Part shown: positions 52,593-64,000 of the stretch, one piece after another | Position numbering within the stretch: the first letter of the stretch is position 1 | Layout of the letters: every line of letters begins with the position of its first letter | Assembly: GCF_037042905.1 (NCBI RefSeq) | Contig: NC_087261.1 | Span: forward strand, 9,881,717-9,945,716 | Origin: Lytechinus pictus | Taxonomy: Eukaryota > Echinodermata > Echinoidea > Temnopleuroida > Toxopneustidae | Direction of reading: 5' to 3' | Length of the DNA stretch: 64,000 bases | Translations under genes and position numbers: made by a program | Notes under the pieces: model-generated | Database searches by the model: none | Told to the model about the DNA's origin: nothing | Seen by the model: the letters and a program-made list of their open reading frames with translations, nothing else

Positions 52593-53193
52593 AGGACAAG
52601 TCCACCCCAACAAAAAATTGATTTGAATAAAAAGAGAAAAATTCAACAAGCATAACACTGAAAATTTCATCAAAATCGGATGTAAAATAAGAAAGTTATG
52701 ACATTTTGAATTTTCGCTTCATTTCACAAAACAGTTATATGCACATCTCGGTCGGTATGCAAATGAGGGAGCTGATGAAATCACTCACTCACTATTTCTT
52801 TTGTATTCTATTATATGATATATGAAATATTTTGATTTTCTCGTCATTGTCATGTGAAATGAAGTTTCATTCCTCCCTGAACACGTGGAATTCCATTATT
52901 TTAACATTTTGTGCTTCAGGCAAGGAGGTCCTAATCGTCAAATTCGTAAAAATTGAAATATTGCATAATTCAAACAATAAAAAACAAAAGAAATAGTGAG
53001 TGAGTGACATCATCGACTCTCTCATTTAGATGTAACTGGCTTGTTCATAACTATTTTGTTAAAAATAAGCGAAACTTTGAAATGTCATAACTTTCTTATT
53101 TTACATCCGATTTTGATGAAATTTTCAGCATTGTGGTTGTCTGATTTTTCTCTATTGATTCAAATCGACATTTTTATGGGGTGGACTTGACCT
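52593..53193. mobile_element. 601 bp TTAA-flanked palindromic MITE, second copy
   Basis: TTAA at 52589-52592 and 53194-53197. Ends AGGACAAGTCCACCCC and, reversed, AGGTCAAGTCCACCCC. The body shares AAAATCGGATGTAAAATAAG and AAGTTATGACATTTT with 25983-26513. Confidence 0.85.
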
Positions 53194-53197
53194 TTAA

Positions 53198-54095
53198 AGA
53201 AAGTTCCAGGTGAAAGGAGGGTATAGGCCTTTATTTATGAAAGTTGCCAAAAATGCCAAATTCTACTAAATGTTCATGATTGGGATAAGAGTCAATTTAA
53301 GCCCTAATTTTCAACATGACATTACACCTAAGGAGTTGCAACGCAGTCAAGCTATTATAGAGGCAACCCCTGCAAACCTTCTTAAATCATTATGTTAGAG
53401 AAAAGACAACTTAGTTCATTGATTGGATCGTTTAATATTTTGTTATGTACTACATGTATGTAGTTTCTTTGTTAATTTGTATAAGAAAAGTTGCAGAAAG
53501 AATAAATGAATGAGATGGAAGTGAACATTCGTGCTGTTCTCACATATAATTCTGTATTTCCATGAAGTACAACTATTTTAATTCAATTTATAACCATGGA
53601 GTGAACTTCATGTTATAAATGATTATGCCCTGAATTGGCCAGATGATTTCACCATAAAGCAGTAAGAAATAATAATTTATGGAATTTATGCTATAGGTCT
53701 ATAGAGAGCAGCTTGCTATAGTGATGTCACAATATGAAAAATATGTGAGAAATTCACAAACTGTTTTTTTTTTAAAGAATGTTTGTGATCTCATATTGTC
53801 TGAAGCCTAAAGATATACAGGGATTCGAAATGTTGCTTTTCATAGAGTATTCTATCGTCAAGTAATCTATTCATTTCCCATGAAAGGTCAAGACAGACTT
53901 CAAATTAAGTGAATTGGACTTTCATATTTCCAACAATTTGTGTACTTAAATGTAATAATTGCATTATGTTTCTGTGTGCAATCTATTCATTATGAAAAAA
54001 AGTATTTGTCTTTAATGTCTGTTTTGAAAATATTGATGACAGTAAAAGCAAATATTATGCACCATTAATCAAGGTTACTATGATTAGGTTACATG
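53198..54095. other. No gene or clear repeat recognised
   Basis: AT-rich DNA without motif-bearing frames or obvious inverted structure. Confidence 0.4.
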
Positions 54096-54540
54096 TACCG
54101 TGTTTACACGTGCATCGGCTTTTGGTTCAGAAACAAAAGCCGATGCAGAATCAACTTTTGGTTTATCTTGCACCGCGTTTGCACACTGTCACGCAGCTCG
54201 CGGTGCGGAATCAGCTCGCGTGGCAAAAACCTGAAATGATCCGCGCACCAACAATATATGTCATAATAAAGACAACGCTGGATCCGTGCACTTACAAGTA
54301 CGTCATAATGGTAAAGTAAATGAAATGCGCACCAATTGCCGATGCGTAATTGGCTTTCTGTTTACATTTAGAAAAAAGCTGATTCTGCATCGGCTCACGG
54401 TTCTGAACCTACTACTTTGGTGGTGCAAAATTGCTGATTCTGCACCGAGAGCCGATGCAAGTTTACACGCAACAAAAAAGGAGATTCTGCATTGGCTCGC
54501 AGTTCTGAACTGCGAGCCGATGCAGCGTGTAAACACAGTA
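54096..54540. mobile_element. Foldback element with TACYGTGTTTACACG ends
   Basis: Left TACCGTGTTTACACGTGCAT and reversed right TACTGTGTTTACACGCTGCA. The motif GCCGATGCAGAATCA and variants recur several times in both orientations. Overlapping short frames are not genes. Confidence 0.75.
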
Positions 54541-55041
54541 ATGGTTTCAGATAGAGGAGTGCAGAGGGGGAGGGGTAGCAGGTGGGACTTTTCACCTTGA
54601 GAAGTGGATCACGGGGGGGGGGGGGGGACTTCAGGCATGAGAAAGGGTAGGGGCAAGGGGGGTTTACACCACACCCAGGCTGATGAGATTTCTTTTTCAA
54701 GGCTAGGGGATGGAGGCAGAGATTGAAAGAGAGAGAGGGAGGGAAATGCAAGAAAGATGGACAATCTTGAATAAAAGATGAGGGGGTAAGAAATTTAGAG
54801 AACGAGAAGTGAAAAACGAAGCAGAGATGGAGAACAAGAGATGAAAAAAATTGCAGAGAGAGGAAAAGCAAAAGAAGAGAAATTAGAAGAAATAGAGTGG
54901 GGGGGGGGGTCTTTGATGGATTCTCATTTGTTAATTGTCCAGTAAAGGCCATGGTTTTATAATTGATGAATTTTTTTTCAGGTTTTTTTTATTTATAATT
55001 TTGCTACTGTATTGTCAAGGGCACTCTGCAATCCAGTTTTT
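54541..55041. other. Purine-rich stretch, no gene
   Basis: G-runs near 54614-54627 and 54899-54909, and a GA-rich stretch from 54690 to 54905. The minus-strand Ser/Leu/Pro frame over it is a composition artefact. Confidence 0.5.
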
Positions 55042-55984
55042 GTCTCACCTGCATAGCAGAGTGAGACTATAGGCGCCGCTTTTCCGACGGCGACGGCGAC
55101 GGCGGCGGCGGCGGCGGCGTCAACACCAAATCTTAACCTGAGGTTAAGTTTTTGAAATGACAGCATAACTTAGAAAGTATATGGACCTAGTTCATGAAAC
55201 TTGGCCATAAGGTTAATCAAGTATTACTGAACATCCTGCCTGAGTTTCATGTCACATGACCAAGGTCAAAGGTCATTTAGGGTCAATGAACTTAGACCAT
55301 GTTGGGGGAATCAACATCAAAATCTTAACCTAAGGTTAAGTTTTTGAAATGTCATCATAACTTAGAAAATATATGGACCTAGTTCATGAAACTTATACAT
55401 AAGGTTAATCAAGTATCACTGAACATCCTGCATGAGTTTCACATCACATGACCAAGGTCAAAGGTCATTTAGGGTCAATGAACTTTGGCCGAATTGGGGG
55501 TATCTGTTGAATTACCATCATAACTTTGAAAGTTTATGGATCTGATTCATGAAACTTGGACATAATAGTAATCAAGTATTACTGAACATCCTGTGCAAGT
55601 TTCAGGTCACATGATCAAGGTCAAAGGTCATTTAGGGTCAATGAACTTTGGCCAAATTGGGGTATTTGTTGAATTACAGCCATAAATTTGAAAGTGTGTT
55701 GGTCTAGTTCATAAAACTTGGACATAATAGTAATCAAGTATCACTGAACATCCTGTGCGAGTTTCAGGTCACATGATCAAGGTCAAAGGTCATGTAAGGT
55801 CAAAGAACTTTGGCCACGTTGGGGGTATTTGTTGAATTGCCATCATATCTCTATAAGTGTATTGGTCTAGTTCATAAAACGTGGAAATAAGAGTAACCAA
55901 GTATCACTGAACATCTTGTGCGAGTTATAGTAGTTTTCAAAATCAGCACTGCTGCTATATTGAATCGCGTGATGCAGGTGAGAC
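55042..55984. repeat. 943 bp TIR-bounded tandem repeat with DR1 nuclear-receptor-like sites
   Basis: Bounded by GTCTCACCTGCAT and its inverse. After a CGG-rich stretch (55084-55120), about five units of 165-190 bp follow, each with ACTGAACATCCTG, a CACATGA(C/T)CAAGGTCA block and AGGGTCAATGAAC. Four units carry a perfect AGGTCAAAGGTCA (55263, 55455, 55618, 55780). A single diverged unit lies at 30978-31160. Confidence 0.8.
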
Positions 55985-57220
55985 GGCCAGAGGCATTCCA
56001 CTTGTTGCCTGTTGTCAGTGGTAACGACTGTCTGCTGTCAAACAGATACCGATATGAAAGTGATTCTCGCATTTTGTATTTAACTGATATTTATTCATTT
56101 ACGAGTGCTTTATGCACCTTCTTGGTAAATACACAGTAAAAATGCTGTTTAAAATTTATCCAATGTTGTTTACTTTATGAACCTTGCAGTAGTCACTGTA
56201 GTTTAACAGTTTTAAGAATTGAATATTGAAAATGGAACGTAAGTGTTGTTTAAAATTTTAAGCACTTGATTAAACTGTTTAGATAACTATGAGGTTCACA
56301 ATAAAAGACAGCATTAAATACAAATTTTAAACAGCGGTTTTAATGTGTAAAGAAAGATATATGTTAATAATGGTTTTGACATTAGATGCAATGAAAAAAA
56401 AGTCCTTAACATTACTTAAAGAAAGGATGTTAGGCCTACATATTTTTTTTCATAATGTATGATGAAAACATTTTTATTTGTTGCTATGTATATTAATATA
56501 ATTATTCTGTTTTCATTTTACTTTATATGACAGATAAAGGAAGTCAATGTATCTATAAGAATAATTTTAAGTCAGGTGAGTTTTTGGTAAGTTTTTCTTT
56601 CAACAACCTTTCTCTGTGTTTATGTTATTGATTTCGAAATTAAGGCGAGACTTGTGATTTGTGAACCGCTTTGTAGTAGACTTATGTGCACTCTAAAAAC
56701 ATTCTATTCTAGTAATACTGATTTGATTTGATTTCCACATTTCAATAGCAAAAGTATATAGGCCTACATGTACATGTATAATCATTTTCAACATTACATA
56801 ATAAGCAAACAACATAATGATTAACATACATAATACATGTATTCCATTTGATTTGATATGTAATATCATTTTAATTAAAACATTTATTATACTTCAAATT
56901 TTTCTCTTTTTTAAGTTATTGAAACATGTATATGAACTGAAAAATATGTACAGTATGTATAAAACATTGTTTTTGTCTTAGCAAGTTGTCAATTGAAATC
57001 ATGGAGCCCGCCACCTAGCATGGAGCTTGAAATTTATGGAGGCCTGGATGCAATGCAATAAAAGAGACTTTTATTGCACTGTATCAGAGGGGTACTTGAT
57101 ATGATTTCTGTTTTTAAAATAGATGGTTATTGTAAAAGCAAATATATTATATTTCTTTGAATGAAAGTCTTTTTGACAAGAAACTTGTCATTTTTTGGGG
57201 GATAAACATTCCATTATTAA
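55985..57220. other. No gene recognised; possible LINE tail
   Basis: AT-rich. The stretch 56630-56740 ends in GATTTGATTTGATTT-like units, possibly the tail of an RTE-type retrotransposon; no coding support. Confidence 0.35.
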
Positions 57221-57795
57221 GGGGGTACTCCAAGCTTAGAATAATATGATTTGAACAGATAAAATAAAATTAGACTTACAAATACTGAATATTTTATCAA
57301 AATAAAAAAAATATATTTAAGTTATGATATTTCAAAGTTTTCCATTATTTTGGTGAAACTGTTATGCATGTCTTCATGAATATGCACTTAACAAGCTGAT
57401 GAAGTCATATCCCCACTTATTTTTTGTATTATAATGAAATCATATTAATTTTTTTTCTCTAAGAATGAAAAAAAAATGGATTGATTTCTTATTTAATGTG
57501 TAAGATAACCCCTTTTGCAACTTATGTTGTCAAAAGGAAGATGTATGCACATGTATGAAAATATCAAATAAATATTATTTCTTGTAATAACATAAGAAAA
57601 AGAAAGTGGGGACATGACATCATCAGCCCACCTAATGAATATTCATGACATTATACATATAACTATGATTTCACAAAATATTGCTTAACATCACAATTAA
57701 ATTACTTTGAAATTTGTTACCAGATTTTGATGTTATTTTCAGCATTTTTCCTGGTGAATTTTACTCTGAAATTATATTCAGCCAAGGGTACCGCT
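57221..57795. mobile_element. 575 bp TTAA-flanked palindromic MITE, diverged
   Basis: TTAA at 57217-57220 and 57796-57799. Ends GGGGGTACTCCAAGCTTAGA and, reversed, AGCGGTACCCTTGGCTGAAT. The palindromic body echoes the TTATGATATTTCAAAGTTTT theme of the other TTAA elements here. Confidence 0.65.
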
Positions 57796-59767
57796 TTAAG
57801 TGCTTCTCTGAAAAAGTATCGAAATTTTAGAATGTGCAGCCAATGCAATTTATTTTTTTTTAACTTCGTGTATAGTGAAAGAAAAGAAAATTTGAAAAGG
57901 TATGATATAACATTCATAAGTGAAATGCTATTCTCAATTTTTTGGTCATTGATTTAATTTTTTGTTAATTGAAAGAACTAAAGCCACACTTTCATTGGAA
58001 AATAATTTTTTTCTGCATGCAGCTCCTAACAGTTCTTTCTAAAATATCTTTTGAATAATAAATATACATGTTTATGATGATACTTCAAAAGCAACTGATA
58101 CACTCTTGTCCTCATACAATGAGCATTACCTTTAAAGCATATACGAACCAATAGAGCCATCTCGAGTCCTCAACTACTCATACCTGGCCAGTTTCCTGAC
58201 CCACAATTTTTTTTTTTTTTTTTGGGTTAGGTTTAGAGGCTTTTCAGTCTATATAAGACTATTTAAGCCTACACAATGCTAGTGTAGTCTAGTAATATAG
58301 ACCCACTTGAATGATAACATGCTAGTTAACTTCTCAATACATTTATACCGCAATAATTATGTTACCAAATAGCAATACAAGTACTTTTCCTCTCAAAACA
58401 TTTTAATTTCTCTATCCAAATACAATTATAGGTCAATTTTTTTCTCTGTAGTATTAGTAGATATCTGAAAACGTATATTTTAAAACAATGTATTTATAAC
58501 ACACAGTCAATGAGAGACCACACACAGTTCACTCCCCCTTTAAAATATGAATTCATATTTAACCTCTTTGTAACTGCATATCAACAAGATCATAGCTTAT
58601 TCACTTTTAGAGATGGCCTGAATAATATATTCGCTTATATGAATTCATGACCAGTAATAGTTGTGATGAATTATTACACAATCCAAGGTAGTTTTGAAGC
58701 ATATGTCTGTGTAACTCCACAATATAGCCTAGGTGTTAGCTGACTGATTATCATTCAGTATACTCCAAAAATAGAAATCATATGTTATGAAAGCTAATGG
58801 AAAAGCTTCCGTGATGATGATTACTGTATATTTGCCAAGCTTTTATTAGGCATAGAAATGTAAATTGTAAGTGAGTGTTCATTGCCTTAAACAAGGAATT
58901 GCGGATACAGTACCACATGGGTGATGAATGCATTTTATATTGACGAAACTAACTACTGGCGGGTCCACCAGTTTTTTAGGGTGCCTTAAATGCCATCCTT
59001 TTATAAGTGTACTCGTACTGTTTTCTGCTTTTATTATTCTTGATGATTAGGAAGTGGTTATATAAGCAGCAGATCTCTTCCACTATCAACCGATTCGTAC
59101 ATCCTGCGACCTTGCAATGTTAATAGTTAATACCTGCAGAAATTATTCAGAATGCATGAATTTGTTAATAAATGCTGTCATCATTATTGTTATTATTGTA
59201 ATTATTTTTGCTATTGTTATCATAATCTTATTCAAATTATCATGTCACTGTTATTAGAATGATATAATTGTTATTGTTGTCAATAATAGTAGTAGTGTTA
59301 TTTCAATACTATTATTATTATGGAAGCAATGCTTTTTGCAAATCACACTAAAACCATTGTCTTTGGCGATGCTTTATTTTTGTGTCAGTGATGACATTTA
59401 AGTTGCAGAAGCTTTATTTATCAAACACAAATTCTAAGACCATCAGGCAATTACCAGTGAATTTCCAAAGTAGGATAGTCCTCATTTGTGTTATTGGCCC
59501 AATCATTTGTTCACAGTAATGTTAATTATAAATCCAATTACAATATTGTCTGTTATATCTGCAGAGTATACTTTCTGTACATGTACTGTACAGTATTGTG
59601 TATGGACTGCATGTGCAACCCCTGATGAAAAGGCTATACAGGTAACAGACTGCATGCTCGATTGATGAATGTATTGAAGATGCGTTCTAATGAAGCTTAC
59701 TTTACGTGAAGAAGATGGAAGAGGATGGAGAGAATGGTTTCTGAAAACAATCTGCTCTCTTTCTTAA
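57796..59767. other. No gene recognised
   Basis: AT-rich with an ATT-rich stretch at 59180-59330. No coding frame with support. Confidence 0.45.
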
Positions 59768-60258
59768 AGGGGAAGTTCACTCTGAAGAAAAATCTGTTGT
59801 AAAAATCGCAGAATAATTACTAAAACAAACATTGGTGAAGGTTTGAGGAAAATCCATTAAGGATTGAGAAAGTTATTAGAATTTTAAGATTTGGATTTGT
59901 GATGTCATGAAGTAAACCAGCAGCTGCCCAATTTGTTATGTAATATTAAATGCATAAATTTCAATATTTTAATGGTTCGTGATGATTTATTTTTGTTTCC
60001 TTTTTAGGAATGGTGTGAAATAATTTTTCTACCGGTATACTGAAGGTACAGTCAAAACCATTTTAAATTTTCTGAGAAAATTACATTTCATTGATCTTTT
60101 TTACCATACAATATGTAGCAAAGTTGCTCGCATATGATGTCACCAATCAAATTATTGAAATAATAATAACTTTTTCCCCCCCCCAATTTTTTGGCAATAT
60201 TTTCAATTATTTTTCTGCTATTTTTACAATAGACTTTTTGTCAGGGTGAACTTCCCCT
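59768..60258. mobile_element. 491 bp TTAA-flanked MITE
   Basis: TTAA at 59764-59767 and 60259-60262. Ends AGGGGAAGTTCACTCTGA and, reversed, AGGGGAAGTTCACCCTGA (17 of 18 identical). No transposase frame. Confidence 0.8.
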
Positions 60259-62118
60259 TTAAGCCCTTTCAATAATGAACTTTCCCTTACAATACTGTAA
60301 TTATTTAATAGCCTACTCCAATATTTAATGATATGTACATGTATATGGAGCTGTAATTTGTAATATTGTTGTTTGACGTTATATGTATACATGCCTATCT
60401 GCATTTGGTATATGTTTGAGTGGCTTGAATACAGGATTGTTGTTTTTATTCCCTTCTTGAAAAGCCAATATGCATTATTTGCTAGTTTGTTAGTAAACAT
60501 GGCAGTGATAATGTTTTAAAATTTGAATACCATAAACTGTTTTTTGAGTAAGTTGGATTGCAATTAGTAAGCAAAAGAAAAGAACTATTGTGTGACATTT
60601 TTCAAAGTCATACTTCAAGAGATACACAAACATTCTTATCTTTAACACAAGTACTCAAATAAATATATTTTTCTGTTGATATACAAATTTAAGTCTTTTG
60701 AAATACACACGTAAAATACTTTTCAATACTAAAATGTTTGAAAATACTGACATATCCAAAACAAATGTCCGAATGATTAAGTGAAAGTAGAAAAATAAAA
60801 AGAAGAATAATGTATTTGTTAAATTTTGATAAAAATTGGACAAGTAATGAAAAAGGACAACACTCCTATTTTTTCATTAGAAATTTGTGTTTAATTTCCA
60901 CACCTTTACTTGGAAACATTAATCAATTTAACACTGACACCATATCATCATATGTCCTCATAAAAGAAAAAAGATTCTTATAAAAACTTTTGAAAAAAGA
61001 CAAATCGATATCTCTATCATTCCATGCCGACCATAAATGGTGGAGCACACCATACTTTTTAACATCACAATGACAACGCCTATAATATGCAGCTATTTAA
61101 TATCCATAGATGTATGGAGATTAAATTACAACTTTTTACAATTTTTTAACAATTTATTACTTTATTATTTGTCTGATTTCTTTAGAAATTCTATTGCTTT
61201 AATGTTTTTTTGTCTTCCCTTGGAATTTATTCCCCCCTTTTAAAAAATAGTTACTGTTTTTCTCTGTTTTATGGGTTTGATATTAAATGTGTTTTGACAG
61301 CCAATCTTGATAATGCAATGCAGTTATAGTGATATTGAAATTACAATTATGAGCTTCAATTTCTAATTGCATTTTGGTAAATTTAATGTCTTGATTACAT
61401 TTTGTGACAGCGATATCGTTACAATTGTTTATATTTTCCAGCAAAGAACAGTTATATTATAAACATAGCATTTTCCCAAAATGTCTAGTACCCTACCCCT
61501 CTCCCTCCTCTGTCTCTCTTTGCTCACAACAGTAGGGCTATATGTACATGTATCTTTCTTTAAGGTACTGATATTTTTTTCTTTTCAAGGATTGAAATGC
61601 CGCATTTTCAGCAAGCTTCAACATCATAAGCATTTGAATTCATTGATCATATTTCTGTGAACGTCATTCCTTGTTTGTCACATACATTGCCAACAATGCA
61701 TTTGTGTATATGAATGCTCATTCAGTCAACAAATCATCTGGAAAAATACTGACTCAGAGTTGTTTTTCAGACGAATTACAATCATGTGAACGCTGTTGGT
61801 GTTGGGTGTAGGAAAGCTGTACAATAATATCCCATATTATTCAAAATGATTGCGCATTATGCTTGGATTGCTCTGTACTGCAACCATAAATAACACAGCT
61901 CAAGCATTAGCAATCCACCAAGGGCCCTGTTCCTCATGGTGTGTATTTAAAGGGGTTCATCTTGACTATGTATTGGAAAAAAAATACAATTGCTTTCTTA
62001 TGATTGTGTTAGCAGTGTATCTGTAATACGAGTGTCCATGCTGTAAACAAAAACCACATAGTGTCGCACAGTATAATGACAATTTGTTCAAGGTGTCCTA
62101 CAGTGTACATCGTGTTCA
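60259..62118. other. No gene recognised
   Basis: AT-rich DNA with short unsupported frames on both strands and no clear inverted repeat. Confidence 0.45.
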
Positions 62119-62332
62119 TTGGGTGTTTCACAAAGATTTGAGTATGACTTAGAGTCGCACTTAAATGCCTAGTTGCATGTGGTATAAAAGGCATTACAGC
62201 ATCGGTAAGATCATGCAAAGAGGACGCACACTACTGCGTATTGATCAATTAGATTGCGTGTTGCATTTCAGATACACGTCGGCATTTAAGTGCGATTTAA
62301 GTCATACTTAAATCTTTGTGAAACACCAACCA
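62119..62332. mobile_element. 214 bp foldback MITE with GTGTTTCACAAAGATTT ends
   Basis: Left GGGTGTTTCACAAAGATTTG and reversed right TTGGTGTTTCACAAAGATTT, then AGTATGACTTA in both arms. The style resembles the CAGGGGGCCGTTTCATAAAG MITEs at 6453 and 11173. Confidence 0.8.
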
Positions 62333-62409
62333 GGTGTGTAGTACATGTAAATTGTCTTCACCCTGTTGAATGTGGGGTGAAGATGATTTTGACAATGTGA
62401 ATAACAAAT

Positions 62410-63560
62410 AGTCCACCATGTGAACACACTGTGAAATTTCACACTGTAGAGGTGTCCACAGTGTGAAATTATATTCACACTTCAATTTGAGCATATTTTA
62501 ACAGCGTGAATAACATCTTCACATAGTCTTGTATGTAAACACACTGTGAATACTTACACTGCAGAGGTGTCCACAATGTGAAATCCCCTTCACATTGTTT
62601 AAGTTGGGCATTTTAACAGTGTGAATTACACTTCACATAAGCCCGTATTCCGAAGTCAGATTTAATTCAAACTCTAACTAAGGATAGCCAAGAGTGGCAC
62701 AAATCTCTAACAGTATAGTTTTAATCTATTCAAATCCTTTTTCTCTGAAATCATACTTGACTCAAGTTAGAACAGAGCACAGTAAACATAAGAAACATAC
62801 AATGGAAGGAAAATTTTGACATTTTTGGCTTTACATAATTTTATCACAGAGTTCAACCTGACTTCAGAATACAAGCCACAGTGCTGTATATGAACACATT
62901 GTGAATACTTACACTGCAGAGGTGTCCACAGTGTGAAATAACCTTCACGTTGTTAGAGTTGGGCATTTTAACAGTGTGAATGACATCTCCACATAGTCCA
63001 CTTCATGAACACACTGTGAATACTTACACTGCAGAGGTGTCCACAGTGTGAAATCACCTTCACGTTGTTAAAGTTGGGCATTTTAACAGTGTGAATGACA
63101 TCTCCCCACAGTCCACTTCGTGAACACACTGTGAATACTTACACTGCAGAGGTGTCCACAGATGTGATATCACCATCACTCTGTTAAAGTTGGGCATTTT
63201 AATAGTGTGAATGACATCTTCACATAGTCCAGTTTGTGAAAATACTGTGTATACTTACACTGCAGAGGTGTCCACAGTGTGAGATCCCCTTCACATTGTT
63301 AAAGTTGGGCATTTTAACAGTGTGAATGACATATTCACACAGTCCACTTTGTGAAAACACTGAATATGTACACTGCAGAGGTGTCCACAGTGTGAATGAC
63401 ATCTCCACAAAGTCCATTTCGTGAACACACTGTGAATACTTACACTGCAGAGGTGTCCACAGACGTGATATCACCTTGACATTGTTAAAGTTGGGCATTT
63501 TAACAGTCTGAATGACATCTTCACATACATGTATTCCACTGTGTGAAAACAATGTGCATA
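62410..63560. repeat. Tandem array, unit ~115 bp, nine or so copies
   Basis: Each unit reads roughly GAACACACTGTGAATACTTA, CACTGCAGAGGTGTCCACAG, TGTGAAATCACCTTCAC, TTGTTAAAGTTGGGCATTTT, AACAGTGTGAATGACATC. Units begin near 62421, 62537, 62893, 63007, 63121, 63236, 63352, 63422 and 63542; one (63352-63421) is only 70 bp. The array is interrupted by the element at 62640-62877. Minus-strand frames over it are repeat translations. Confidence 0.9.
62640..62877. mobile_element. 238 bp MITE inserted in the tandem array
   Basis: Ends GCCCGTATTCCGAAGTCAG and, reversed, GGCTTGTATTCTGAAGTCAG. It breaks the regular unit spacing (62537 to 62893 instead of ~115 bp), so it inserted after the array formed. 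Confidence 0.7.
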
Positions 63561-64000
63561 TACTCAGACTGTATACTCTGAATGCAAACGAGCTATAATC
63601 TGGTCTTGGAGCTGGACTTACATTTTTGAGAGTGTGTATAGCTCCTTGTGGAGTGAACAGTGTATATATTTTAGACATCTTCACTCCATTGAAGGAGCTA
63701 TAATGCACTCTCAAAAGAAGTAAATCCCACTCCAAAATGACTGGTCCTCATCTCACTCCATGAGGAGTGTGACTAGGGAGTCTTGCATTTAGAGAGAAGT
63801 GGCTACAATGTGAAATTATATTCACACTGTTAAACTTTGAGCATTGTAGCAGTGTGTATCGCATCTTCATGCAGTCAACTATACAATTATAAACACACCG
63901 TGAACGCTCACATTTTACAGTTAGTTGAAGTTGTTAATTTTGAGCACTTTTAAGCAGGGCGAAACACATCGTCACATGGACCTCTATGTGATTACACTGA
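63561..64000. repeat. Decayed flank of the tandem array
   Basis: Contains diverged fragments of the array (CAATGTGAAATTATATTCAC, AACACACCGTGAACGCTCAC) and a partial inverted repeat around GAGCTATAAT / ACTCTCAAAA motifs (63588-63720). No gene. Confidence 0.5.

Noticed and set aside
62410-63735. 171-codon minus-strand frame with repeated peptide motifs
   Set aside because: It is the translation of the ~115 bp tandem array; the repeat also lacks stops in other units only by chance.

Overview
This is a 64 kb piece of an AT-rich, intron-rich metazoan nuclear genome. Exons are short and bounded by GT/AG, introns are kilobase-sized, and the DNA between exons is crowded with foldback MITEs, tRNA-derived SINEs, microsatellites and tandem repeats. 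An echinoderm, probably a sea urchin, is my best guess. That is inference from the repeat style (many ACATGTACATGTA-type stretches, dispersed foldback families) and the deuterostome-like PCMTD gene, not from a species-specific marker.

Two multi-exon genes can be built, both on the minus strand. (1) A PCMTD1/2-type gene (protein-L-isoaspartate O-methyltransferase domain-containing) covers 2427-18959 in six coding exons: 18827-18959, 13035-13208, 11623-11757, 9349-9488, 5383-5506 and 2427-3661. All phases agree and give 646 codons plus a stop. It keeps the MGGAVSAG start, the SAM-binding loop, the YDRxYCGA block and the two SOCS-box elements, but about 375 mostly acidic residues separate the BC-box from the Cul5-box. 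(2) A second gene covers 35391-45443 with a compact N-terminal module, a basic/acidic exon, a coiled coil and a C-terminal segment like the end of a BEN domain. Six exons join in phase. An in-frame TAA interrupts the first exon, and the last exon is out of phase with the one before, so at least one exon (expected to carry the BEN core) is missing from 35567-36854. A promoter-like block with NRF1-like, E-box and CCAAT motifs lies just upstream.

Layout: 1-780 foldback element; 780-2426 A-rich repeat and the presumed PCMTD 3' region; 2427-18959 PCMTD gene, introns full of MITEs, a Tc1/mariner-like element, ATC microsatellites and a SINE; 18960-22700 upstream region with a CRE/YY1-like block and a second SINE; 22734-23627 3' end of a LINE; 24693-25155 duplicated segment holding a hAT-type MITE; 25922-29905 a duplicated segment, one copy split by a TTAA-flanked MITE, followed by a 1.75 kb polypyrimidine tract; 31900-32460 a GTACYGCGGTAGTACC satellite; 32610-34040 tandem repeats with a tRNA-like cassette; 35391-45443 the BEN-like gene, with three long palindromes in its first intron and a 2.7 kb TIR element in its third; 45965-46390 a related satellite in the opposite orientation; 46400-64000 apparently gene-free, with MITEs, a DR1-bearing tandem repeat (55042-55984) and a ~115 bp tandem array (62410-63560).

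The two genes have no obvious functional link: one is a cytosolic or membrane-associated methyltransferase-fold adaptor predicted to work with Elongin B/C-Cullin 5, the other a putative nuclear DNA-binding or chromatin protein. Everything else is best explained by mobile elements and simple repeats.
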